Source of the DNA: a bacterium
GTDB lineage: Bacteria > Cyanobacteriota > Vampirovibrionia > Gastranaerophilales > Gastranaerophilaceae
NCBI GenBank assembly: GCA_024408905.1
Contig: JAKSUP010000055.1
Location: 1-7,738, forward strand
DNA: 7,738 bases
Reading direction: 5' to 3'
The position numbers and the translations under genes were made by a program. Every line of letters starts with the position of its first letter. Position 1 is the stretch's first letter. Positions 1-5,144 of this stretch are shown in pieces. The notes under the pieces are model-generated. The model was not told the origin of the DNA and ran no database searches. It was given only the letters and a program-made list of their open reading frames with translations.

Positions 1-359
1 CCAATATGTTGAAGGACTTCAATATTTTCATTCCGTAATATGCAGAAGTCGGGCAATGCAGAAGATCCATCTATTGTTACTGCCGGCTTGTTACCGCTTG
101 CGAAAAGTAAAAACTCATTATCGCAAACACCAAGGAGTGAGGCTTTAGTTTTTTTAGGTAAATTTTTAATATCACATGCTAGAGAACCTACGTGTGCATC
201 TAAGTTTGTCGTAATTTCAACTAAGCTTGCATCTTTTGCTTTTCCTGCCAACATTTCAGGTAATGTTCCCCCAGCTGCTCTTGACAATTCCGGCAACTCT
301 TTTGGTGCATGTAAATGTCTTGCACCGTTTCGTAAAATTGAAAATACTTTTAATCCCAT
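1..359 (-). CDS. Unrecognised protein, N-terminal part (runs off left edge)
   Basis: The minus strand is open from an ATG at 359-357 to the window edge, giving 119 complete codons with no stop. The N-terminus reads MGLKVFSILRNGARHLHAPK and continues as a mixed, soluble-looking sequence with no signal peptide or membrane segment. An in-frame TAA lies two codons upstream of the ATG, so the start is fixed. The Shine-Dalgarno match is weak: a GAG about 10 nt before the ATG, and a better GAGGAAA too far upstream. The plus strand of the same stretch is also open (40-366), but that translation is rich in Ser, Pro and Leu and looks like an antisense shadow. The minus reading has a natural composition and faces away from parDE across a normal intergenic gap. 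I do not recognise the family and assign no function. The C-terminus is missing only because the window ends. Confidence 0.62.
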   Translation of the reverse strand, partial: MGLKVFSILRNGARHLHAPKELPELSRAAGGTLPEMLAGKAKDASLVEITTNLDAHVGSLACDIKNLPKKTKASLLGVCDNEFLLFASGNKPAVTIDGSSALPDFCILRNENIEVLQHI

Positions 360-383
360 TATTTAATTCTCGATAATTTCCTC

Positions 384-413
384 TATATATTTATAAAGTT
401 TTTCTCTTCTCAA
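384..413 (-). promoter_or_regulatory. Weak candidate promoter for the left-edge gene
   Basis: On the minus strand a TTGAGA (413-408, five of six matches to TTGACA) is followed after 18 bp by TATATA (389-384, four of six matches to TATAAT), about 25 nt upstream of the ATG at 359. In such AT-rich DNA weak -10 matches are common, so this is tentative. Confidence 0.28.
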
Positions 414-491
414 AAATTGCTTAAAATTTATTAAAGATTAAGATTTTGTAACAATTTCCCACTATTAGCAAGACTTATTATGTAATCGAGA

Positions 492-520
492 TTGTTTTTT
501 ATGTCAATCTTTGTTATAAT
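492..520 (+). promoter_or_regulatory. Promoter of the parDE operon
   Basis: A -35 element TTGTTT (492-497) and a perfect -10 TATAAT (515-520) are separated by 17 bp, the ideal sigma70 spacing. Transcription would start near 527, about 27 nt before the parD ATG. The -10 lies inside the first copy of a duplicated 10-bp box annotated separately, so a repressor bound there would block RNA polymerase. Confidence 0.65.
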
Positions 521-540
521 CATAGTATAGTTTGTTATAA
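510..540 (+). repeat. Duplicated TTTGTTATAA box, possible ParD operator
   Basis: TTTGTTATAA occurs at 510-519 and again at 531-540. The start-to-start distance is 21 bp, two helical turns, so both copies face the same side of the DNA. The first copy covers the -10 box and the second covers the early transcribed region just before the ribosome-binding site. Ribbon-helix-helix antitoxins of the ParD type commonly bind repeated sites in their own promoter as arrayed dimers. The repeat is seen directly; the operator role is inferred from placement and phasing. Confidence 0.5.
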
Positions 541-542
541 AT

Positions 543-546
543 GAGG
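543..546 (+). promoter_or_regulatory. parD ribosome-binding site
   Basis: GAGG lies 7 nt upstream of the ATG at 554, standard spacing. It supports 554 as the parD start. No comparable site precedes parE, which overlaps parD. Confidence 0.6.
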
Positions 547-553
547 CATTATT

Positions 554-790
554 ATGAATATTTCTTTGACACCGGCATTAGAAAAATTTGTTAATGATAA
601 GGTTGCAACGGGTTTATACAATTCCGTTAGCGAAGTAATCAGAGAAGCAATACGTTTACTTATTTCAAAAGAATCTGTTTCTCAAGAACAGTTAATAAAA
701 CTCAATCGCGATATCGAAGAAGGATTGAATGACTCTGTGGTTTTTGATGGTCAAGAAGCTATGAAAAATTTGATGAAACAATATGAATAG
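554..790 (+). CDS. parD: ParD-type antitoxin (ribbon-helix-helix, CC2985-like)
   Basis: This 78-residue protein has the two-part layout of ParD antitoxins. Residues 1-47 form a ribbon-helix-helix DNA-binding domain: the strand starts MNISLTPALEKFV, followed by a helix-turn-helix-like stretch containing SVSEVIREAIRLL, a hallmark of the ParD/CC2985 family. Residues 48-78 form the toxin-binding tail, with the family-like piece IEEGL before a variable end. ParD homologues neutralise ParE by wrapping the tail around it and repress their shared promoter through the N-terminal domain. The length is normal for the family (about 75-90). The gene has its own promoter and GAGG ribosome-binding site, and it overlaps the toxin gene by 8 bp, as usual for such pairs. 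The assignment rests on sequence pattern plus the adjacent toxin; the exact subfamily is not certain. Confidence 0.9.
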   Translation: MNISLTPALEKFVNDKVATGLYNSVSEVIREAIRLLISKESVSQEQLIKLNRDIEEGLNDSVVFDGQEAMKNLMKQYE

Positions 791-1082
791 GAAAGATTAT
801 ATCATTAAAAGCAAAGCAATAGCGGACATTAAAACTATTGCAGATTATATTGCACAAGATAAAAAATCTGCCGCATTGAAATTGGTCGAAATGTTTAATA
901 AAACTTTTGAGAAACTTGCGCAATTTCCTGATTTAGGAACTGTGCGTAAAGACTTTACTTACTTGAATGTCAGATTTTTTGTTGTTAAAAAGCATTATCT
1001 TATAATTTATAACATAGAAGATGAAAAAGTTTGCATTTTAAGAGTTTTAACTTCATATCAAGATATTTGTTCTATGTTATAA
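783..1082 (+). CDS. parE: ParE/RelE-superfamily toxin
   Basis: This 99-residue protein fits the ParE branch of the RelE/ParE fold. It has an N-terminal strand (YIIKSKAIADI), two helices (about residues 12-50, including IADYIAQDKKSA and the FEKLAQFPDLGTVRKD turn), a sheet (RFFVVKKHYLIIYNIEDEKVCILRVL) and the family's closing motif ILRVLTSYQDICSML. ParE toxins studied in other bacteria poison DNA gyrase; that activity is inherited from family knowledge, not visible here. Its ATG lies inside the last codons of parD (8-bp overlap) with no good Shine-Dalgarno site, so translation is probably coupled to parD. This keeps antitoxin synthesis ahead of toxin. Length and motifs are intact, with no frameshift, so the toxin could be active. 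A RelE-like ribonuclease is the alternative, but the closing motif and the ParD partner favour ParE. Confidence 0.88.
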   Translation: MNRKDYIIKSKAIADIKTIADYIAQDKKSAALKLVEMFNKTFEKLAQFPDLGTVRKDFTYLNVRFFVVKKHYLIIYNIEDEKVCILRVLTSYQDICSML

Positions 1083-1088
1083 ATGAAG

Positions 1089-1217
1089 TTAAAATTAACT
1101 ATTTTTCCGATTGGCACGAGGGTAAATGTATTAGCGATTTTAGGCTATTTACAAGCGTTTAGTACGGAAAAACCGTTAAATTTATCGGTAAAAACCGTTA
1201 AAAATAGTTAAATTTAA
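1089..1217. repeat. Long imperfect inverted repeat bracketing about 93 bp
   Basis: Positions 1089-1106 pair with 1200-1217 at 17 of 18 positions; the core TTAACTATTTTT / AAAAATAGTTAA is a perfect 12 bp. The left arm extended to 1109 can pair instead with 1165-1179 (13 of 15), so alternative folds exist. It begins 7 bp after the parE stop codon. It may be a regulatory or processing structure for converging transcripts, a cluster of protein-binding sites, or a degenerate mobile-element remnant. I see no target-site duplication. Confidence 0.6.
1168..1216 (+). repeat. Three tandem AAAAA-NN-GTTAAA elements
   Basis: Copy 1 (1168-1184) and copy 3 (1200-1216) match at 15 of 17 bases, AAAAA-CC/TA-GTTAAATTTA. 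Copy 2 (1190-1202) is AAAAACCGTTAAA, identical over 13 bp to copy 1. Starts are offset by 22 and 10 bp, close to two turns and one turn of the helix. Copies 1 and 2 each form a small hairpin: ACGG/CCGT at 1164-1176 and CGGT/ACCG at 1186-1197. An inverted copy lies at 1095-1106. The role is unknown. Confidence 0.55.
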
Positions 1218-1357
1218 AAATTCTAATCACATATTTCTCACTTTGAGGGAAGTTAGATAAAACTCCGACACAAAGCAATTTTCAGTCTAACAAAAACAAC
1301 CTGCTGCAATTACATTTTTCTCATTTTTAACGATAAATTATACCCTTAGAATCTTTA

Positions 1358-3076
1358 TTAGTTTTCTGCAAAAATAAATCTATCAACAATATCGTGTAAG
1401 GTTTTTCTGTTTTCTTCTGCTGCTTCAGGCGTTTTTCCGTAAGCTTCTATATAGCATTTTATCAAAGGCTCTGTACCACTTTTTCTCAAAAGTACGGTAG
1501 AACCGTCTGTAAGAATTAATTTAATGCCGTCTCCACCTTCACGATAGTCTTCCATACTCTTTCTGAGAGCATAAGTCTTTTGTGTATCAATTCTGTGTTC
1601 TGGTCCAAATTTAACATCACCTGTTATTGCACCATTATATAATTTTTCGAATTTATGCATGATTTCATTTTTAGCATTGTCATCAGTAACTTTTTTGCTA
1701 AAATTGTCGATTAAATATGTTACGCCAAGTTCTGATTTTAAATCGTTAAGGATAACAGAAAGAGGTTTGCTTTCTGTTGCTATTAAATCCATAATTAGCG
1801 ATAATGCAATAATACCGTCTTTTTCAGGAATATGTCCATTAACAGTCAAACCACCTGATTCTTCTCCTGCAACAAGAATATCTTTTCCATTTTCTCTTAG
1901 TTTCATAATATCTTCTGCGATGTACTTGAATCCAACAGGAGTTTCGTATTTTTCCAGACCATATTTATCTGCCAGCACATCTAACATTTTAGATGTTGCT
2001 TGACTCCTTATGATAGCACCGGTTTTTCCTTTATTTTTTGCCAAGTGGTAGCCAACCAATAGAATAACGTCATTTGCATTGACAAAGTTTCCGTTTTCGT
2101 CAACAACTCCAAATCTGTCAGCATCACCATCATTAGATAAACCTATTTTTAATTTTGGGGTATCAAAAGTATGACCTGCGTTTTGTTTTACAGATTCCTT
2201 AAGCATTCCCAGATTCTTATCCGTTGGGTTTGGTCCTTCTTGTCCGGATGATTCCACAGAAACGTAGTTTATACCATAATCTTCAAGTAATTTTGGCATT
2301 ACGTATTGTCCGGTACCATTTAGTGCATCATAATATACAACTAAACCGGATTTTTTAATTTTATTCCAGTCTATTAAACCTGATTTTTCGAGGTTATTTT
2401 TATATAATTCATAAGGGTATATTTTTGTTTCTTTGCCATAAGAATTGACGTTGTCAAAATATTTACCCATCTGGGCATAATCAACCATTTTGTTAGCGAC
2501 GCTTTGTGTTACGTTACTTGGGGCAATTGCTCCGGCTTTTGTAACAAGATTGTATCCACCATCTTGCCAAGAATTATGGCTTGCTGTCATTAAAACTGCC
2601 AAATCTACTCCATAATCTCTTGCTGCCATTGCTAAAAGAGGTGTCGGTACAGGCTTTTCTATGTTTAGAACATTTACTCCCATCTTTTGTAGAGTTTTTG
2701 AAATTTCCGGCAATGATTCACGAGAAGCTTGTCTTGTATCACCACCAATTAACATCCTTGGTGATTGCCCTTTATCAAACGCTTTTTTTATTGCATAAGC
2801 GCCTGCTCCAAGTGTTATAAGTTCAACAATTCCTTTTGTAAAGTTTTCACTTAAATATGGAGCTCTGTGACCTGACGTAGATGTAGAAAGGCTTTTTCCT
2901 ACAGATATTGCTTTGTCCAACGGTACATTTATTATATTTGCTATGGGTTTCCCTTTAAAAGAAACGGTATCGTTTATTGTATTATTGATTGGGGTACTGT
3001 AAAACAAATTAAATTTTTTGTTAGTGTTGATTTTTTGTTCGGTTGTCAAAATGCTATTGATTGGGCTGATTCTCAT
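1358..3076 (-). CDS. Alpha-D-phosphohexomutase (phosphoglucomutase/phosphomannomutase family) with SFKG leader
   Basis: The enzyme would interconvert hexose 1- and 6-phosphates for glycogen, cell-wall or lipopolysaccharide sugar synthesis. All four family signatures are present in the 572-residue product: phosphoserine loop TASHN (164-168, Ser166), Mg-binding DGDADR (316-321), sugar-specificity loop GEESGG (404-409) and phosphate-binding RKSGTEP (531-537). An active enzyme is expected; glucose versus mannose preference cannot be read from these. The frame is open to an ATG at 3133, but the ATG at 3076 has AAGGAG 7 nt upstream and is chosen. The catalytic fold starts near residue 67 (TSGHRAPYL). 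The roughly 65 residues before it are extra: an Asn/Ile/Thr-rich stretch with SFKGK at 39-43, unlike ordinary mutases and without an obvious signal peptide. It lies 67 bp downstream of pnuC on the same strand, so co-transcription is possible. Confidence 0.93.
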   Translation of the reverse strand: MRISPINSILTTEQKINTNKKFNLFYSTPINNTINDTVSFKGKPIANIINVPLDKAISVGKSLSTSTSGHRAPYLSENFTKGIVELITLGAGAYAIKKAFDKGQSPRMLIGGDTRQASRESLPEISKTLQKMGVNVLNIEKPVPTPLLAMAARDYGVDLAVLMTASHNSWQDGGYNLVTKAGAIAPSNVTQSVANKMVDYAQMGKYFDNVNSYGKETKIYPYELYKNNLEKSGLIDWNKIKKSGLVVYYDALNGTGQYVMPKLLEDYGINYVSVESSGQEGPNPTDKNLGMLKESVKQNAGHTFDTPKLKIGLSNDGDADRFGVVDENGNFVNANDVILLVGYHLAKNKGKTGAIIRSQATSKMLDVLADKYGLEKYETPVGFKYIAEDIMKLRENGKDILVAGEESGGLTVNGHIPEKDGIIALSLIMDLIATESKPLSVILNDLKSELGVTYLIDNFSKKVTDDNAKNEIMHKFEKLYNGAITGDVKFGPEHRIDTQKTYALRKSMEDYREGGDGIKLILTDGSTVLLRKSGTEPLIKCYIEAYGKTPEAAEENRKTLHDIVDRFIFAEN

Positions 3077-3083
3077 AATATAA

Positions 3084-3089
3084 CTCCTT
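3084..3089 (-). promoter_or_regulatory. Ribosome-binding site that sets the phosphohexomutase start
   Basis: AAGGAG (3089-3084, minus strand) lies 7 nt upstream of the ATG at 3076-3074. This near-perfect Shine-Dalgarno site makes 3076 the likely start and excludes the 19 extra codons obtained by starting at 3133. Confidence 0.8.
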
Positions 3090-3113
3090 ATAATACACAC
3101 ATTAATTGGAATC

Positions 3114-3119
3114 ATTATA
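3114..3119 (-). promoter_or_regulatory. Possible -10 element ahead of the phosphohexomutase gene
   Basis: A perfect TATAAT sits on the minus strand about 38 nt before the chosen ATG, within the 67-bp gap after pnuC. The region 16-18 bp upstream has no good -35 hexamer. The gene may have a weak promoter of its own or simply be read through from pnuC. Confidence 0.3.
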
Positions 3120-3143
3120 CAATGTAAATCCAATTATTAATAC

Positions 3144-3833
3144 TTATTTTGAATTTTTGTTAAGTTTGATTTCTTTGTCCCATTGTATATAAAAATAGAT
3201 TGCAAAGAATAAATATACTGCCCACATTGCGATTGTAGAGTATGCTTTCGCTCCGTCAATCATAATTTTTATCCACATTAATAAAGATAAAGAGTTTACA
3301 ATCATCCATGCCATCCATTGTTCGATGCAGCGCTTAACGGTATAATACATTCCGAAAAGCGAAATGATTGTTGTGATGCTGTCTAAAATTGGGTGTGAGC
3401 CATGAAATTTATATAAAATTATAGACGAAATAATGATTATTATAGTTGCAATGCCAAGCATTTTTAGTCTGGTTATATTTGAAAGTCTGTCTTTGATAAT
3501 TTCAGTTCCATCACTCTCTGAAAGATTTTTTTTCCATTGAATGTAACCCCAGATGTACATTGGTATGTAGTAACCTGCATTTAACAACAAATTTCCCCAA
3601 AGAGCATTTTGGTATGCCAATAGACTGTAAAAACCTGCACTTGTTATACTAAACAGATAGCACAAAGGAACGCCTTTTCCTGCAAGTGCTGAATATGTTA
3701 TGCCACAAATTGATGCGACAACTGCTACCCAATAGTCTTTTGCGATTATTGCATTAATAATTATTGCAAGTACAATCGCAAAATATATGATTATTTCAAT
3801 TTTTTTCCATCTACCGAGTTTAATGTTAATCAT
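3144..3833 (-). CDS. pnuC: PnuC-family transporter (nicotinamide riboside or related vitamin/nucleoside)
   Basis: This 229-residue integral membrane protein has seven to eight hydrophobic segments (about residues 15-30, 34-50, 57-75, 80-98, 124-141, 150-165, 172-190, 199-216). Two conserved PnuC-type motifs are visible: NAGYYIPMYIWGYIQW (85-100), and EQWMAWMIVNSLSLLMW (171-187), which resembles the family's W-x-x-W-x-x-x-N-x-x-S pattern. PnuC proteins let uncharged vitamin precursors cross the inner membrane by facilitated diffusion, trapped afterwards by phosphorylation. The family also includes thiamine, riboflavin and deoxynucleoside carriers, and no adjacent kinase or riboswitch here settles the substrate. 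The length is typical. No Shine-Dalgarno site precedes the ATG, and no other in-frame start lies just upstream. The divergent neighbour begins only 24 bp away, so its promoter must lie in or near that neighbour's 5' end. Confidence 0.82.
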   Translation of the reverse strand: MINIKLGRWKKIEIIIYFAIVLAIIINAIIAKDYWVAVVASICGITYSALAGKGVPLCYLFSITSAGFYSLLAYQNALWGNLLLNAGYYIPMYIWGYIQWKKNLSESDGTEIIKDRLSNITRLKMLGIATIIIIISSIILYKFHGSHPILDSITTIISLFGMYYTVKRCIEQWMAWMIVNSLSLLMWIKIMIDGAKAYSTIAMWAVYLFFAIYFYIQWDKEIKLNKNSK

Positions 3834-3836
3834 ATT

Positions 3837-3856
3837 TATGTTATCTAATAAACATA
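3837..3856. repeat. Inverted repeat in the divergent start-to-start gap
   Basis: TATGTT (3837-3842) and AACATA (3851-3856) form 6-bp arms around an 8-nt spacer, filling most of the 24-bp gap between the pnuC ATG (3833) and the plus-strand ATG (3858). It could be a shared operator or translation-blocking hairpin. An arm this short in AT-rich DNA may also arise by chance. Confidence 0.3.
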
Positions 3857-3857
3857 G

Positions 3858-4847
3858 ATGAAAGTAAATTCTTTTTATAATAACACATCGTTTAAAGGTG
3901 TATATTCAAATAAAGGGGTAAAAAAACTTCTTGAATTTGTGGCTGATAACGGGTATTTATTCGCAGGAACAACAGCCTTCGTGCTAGGTTCAACGGTTAG
4001 ACCGTTATCAATTTTAGCTACTCCAAAAACTGACAAAGAAAACAAAAAATACGCAATATCTAAGGCCCTATCTTCGTCTACAATAAATTACTTGGTTACT
4101 CTTGCTATATCGTTGCCTTTTGCAAAATCTGTAAAAAAAATTGATGCGAACCCGTCCAAATACTTAAAAGAAACTACGATAGCTTCTTTGAAGGAAGAAA
4201 ATAAGGCTCTGACTGATTCGAAAGCCTATAATTTAGCGACCGAATTATTTAAGTTGGGTTTAGGAATTTTAGTAGCTTGTCCTAAGGCTATATTAACGGC
4301 ATTAGGTGTGCCTTTTGTGATGAATAACATTGTAAATAAAAAAGAAAAAAATAATTCAAATATAAATTTTAAAGGCAAAAACGACGGTTTAGCCGGTAAA
4401 ATCGGAAAATTAATTGATAAAAAATTTATACAAGATTTTGCAAATAAAAATAAAGAAACAAATTTTCCATTGCATATGATGGCACTAACCGATGCAATAA
4501 CAACTACTACATTTATCGCAACAACAAAATCCAGCAAAAAAATCAAAGAAGAACGTAAAAATCCATTAATTTTTAATGCCGGTATTTCAACGGCATTGTC
4601 GATATTATCAGCTTATACAATAAACAAATTAACAGACAAGCATACACAGAATTTTATAAAAAAATATTCTGAAATAAACAAAAATGACCACAATTTACAA
4701 AAACAAATTAATGGAATAAAAATCCTCAAACCAACGTTAATACTTGCCGGAGTATATTATATTATAATTCCAATAATTTCAACATTTTTTGCTGAACGAC
4801 TCTCTCAAACAACAGATTTAACGGACGAAATTATTCTTCAAAAGTAA
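3858..4847 (+). CDS. Unrecognised multi-pass membrane protein with two FKG motifs
   Basis: This is a 329-residue protein I cannot assign to a named family. It opens with MKVNSFYNNTSFKG, so SFKG sits at residues 11-14, and a second NFKG follows at 170-173. About six hydrophobic segments are seen (near 33-54, 72-90, 127-152, 205-222, 239-255, 289-311), three after each FKG. Lys-rich polar stretches separate them (for example TPKTDKENKKYA at 55-66 and TKSSKKIKEERK at 223-234). Spacing of comparable elements from each FKG is similar, suggesting an old internal duplication. There is no signal peptide, catalytic motif or nucleotide-binding site. The start is supported by the N-terminal SFKG pattern shared with the nearby mutase, although no Shine-Dalgarno site precedes it; a leaderless or weakly translated message is possible. 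Its last 17 bp overlap the convergent small gene. Envelope location is inferred; function is unknown. Confidence 0.85.
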   Translation: MKVNSFYNNTSFKGVYSNKGVKKLLEFVADNGYLFAGTTAFVLGSTVRPLSILATPKTDKENKKYAISKALSSSTINYLVTLAISLPFAKSVKKIDANPSKYLKETTIASLKEENKALTDSKAYNLATELFKLGLGILVACPKAILTALGVPFVMNNIVNKKEKNNSNINFKGKNDGLAGKIGKLIDKKFIQDFANKNKETNFPLHMMALTDAITTTTFIATTKSSKKIKEERKNPLIFNAGISTALSILSAYTINKLTDKHTQNFIKKYSEINKNDHNLQKQINGIKILKPTLILAGVYYIIIPIISTFFAERLSQTTDLTDEIILQK

Positions 4848-5079
4848 CGCCTTCGGCATCAGCAGCATTCTCAATCATTTTGTATGAAAGGTAAGCGCCT
4901 AACGCTACAGCTTTTAAATCTATTCCTTCATCATACTTAGCAACTTCAAGTATAGCTGTATTGATTTCAGGATTTTCTTCTTTTAAATATTGAACCATAT
5001 TTTTTCTCCAAGCCTGTACATCTTGGAATACTTCTGAAAATAATTCTGTTGAAACTTCTTCGGTTATAATTGGCAACAT
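4831..5079 (-). CDS. Small acidic protein of unknown function
   Basis: This is an 82-residue, strongly acidic, mostly helical-looking protein, rich in Glu and Asp with an acidic end (DAEGVTFEE). It has no signal peptide, Cys pair or membrane segment, so it is probably cytoplasmic. The start at 5079 is well supported: AGGAG lies 9 nt upstream and a good promoter lies just before that. The middle (residues 23-70) has a regular helix-like pattern, with AWRKNMVQYLKEE followed by NTAILEVAKYDEG and LKAVALGAYLSYKMIENA. This may be a small helical bundle. I do not recognise the family. Its 3' end overlaps the convergent membrane protein gene by 17 bp. It follows tolC on the same strand across 65 bp, but its own promoter suggests independent expression. 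It is a real gene by signals, without an assignable role. Confidence 0.82.
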   Translation of the reverse strand: MLPIITEEVSTELFSEVFQDVQAWRKNMVQYLKEENPEINTAILEVAKYDEGIDLKAVALGAYLSYKMIENAADAEGVTFEE

Positions 5080-5088
5080 TATTTAACT

Positions 5089-5093
5089 CTCCT
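5089..5093 (-). promoter_or_regulatory. Ribosome-binding site of the small acidic protein
   Basis: AGGAG on the minus strand (5093-5089), within AGGAGAG, lies 9 nt upstream of the ATG at 5079-5077. It supports both the reality and the start of this small gene. Confidence 0.7.
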
Positions 5094-5102
5094 ATATACT
5101 CG

Positions 5103-5131
5103 ATTATATATTAATATCGAATATCACTCAA
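5103..5131 (-). promoter_or_regulatory. Promoter of the small acidic protein gene, with overlapping dyad
   Basis: On the minus strand TTGAGT (5131-5126, four of six matches to the -35 consensus) is followed after exactly 17 bp by a perfect TATAAT (5108-5103). Transcription would begin near 5096, leaving a leader under 20 nt before the ATG at 5079. A dyad TCGAT (5100-5104) / ATCGA (5116-5120) overlaps the -10 box and spacer and could be an operator. The promoter sits between the tolC stop and the small gene. Confidence 0.6.
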
Positions 5132-5144
5132 TACATTAAATATA

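Larger units (their letters stand above)
1083..1357. other. Non-coding interval between parE and the phosphohexomutase gene
   Basis: This 275-bp interval separates the convergent ends of parE (plus) and the phosphohexomutase gene (minus). I see no open frame with a plausible start and no RNA gene. Its left half holds the inverted and direct AAAAA-NN-GTTAA elements annotated separately. Its right half contains a 6-bp dyad, GTTAGA (1252-1257) with TCTAAC (1286-1291), without a following T-run in either direction. No convincing intrinsic terminator is present for either flanking operon. Confidence 0.6.

Noticed and set aside
40..366. Plus-strand open frame of 108 codons
   Set aside because: It is antisense to the better supported minus-strand gene starting at 359. 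Its composition is shadow-like and it has no ribosome-binding site.
1093..1213. Integron attC site downstream of parE
   Set aside because: GTTAAAT at 1207-1213 fits GTTRRRY and the opposing arm is close to RYYYAAC, and toxin-antitoxin cassettes occur in integrons. However, the left box has a mismatch, no inner L boxes with the expected extra base were found, and no integrase or second cassette is present.
1252..1291. Intrinsic terminator from the GTTAGA/TCTAAC dyad
   Set aside because: Only 6 bp of stem with a 28-nt loop, low GC, and no T-run following on either strand.
1659..2820. Plus-strand open frames inside the phosphohexomutase gene (1659-2003 and 2581-2820)
   Set aside because: They lie opposite a clearly conserved enzyme with all four signature motifs; the translations are low-complexity shadows.
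3077..3133. Start of the phosphohexomutase at the more upstream ATG (3133)
   Set aside because: There is no ribosome-binding site there, whereas AAGGAG lies 7 nt before the ATG at 3076. The extra codons also overlap the promoter-like TATAAT.
3837..3856. Riboswitch upstream of pnuC
   Set aside because: Vitamin transporters are often under riboswitches, but only 24 bp separate pnuC from the divergent gene and no aptamer-like structure was seen.
4226..4546. Minus-strand open frame of 106 codons
   Set aside because: It is opposite the FKG membrane protein; its hydrophobic look is the complement of the real gene's Lys/Asn-rich codons.
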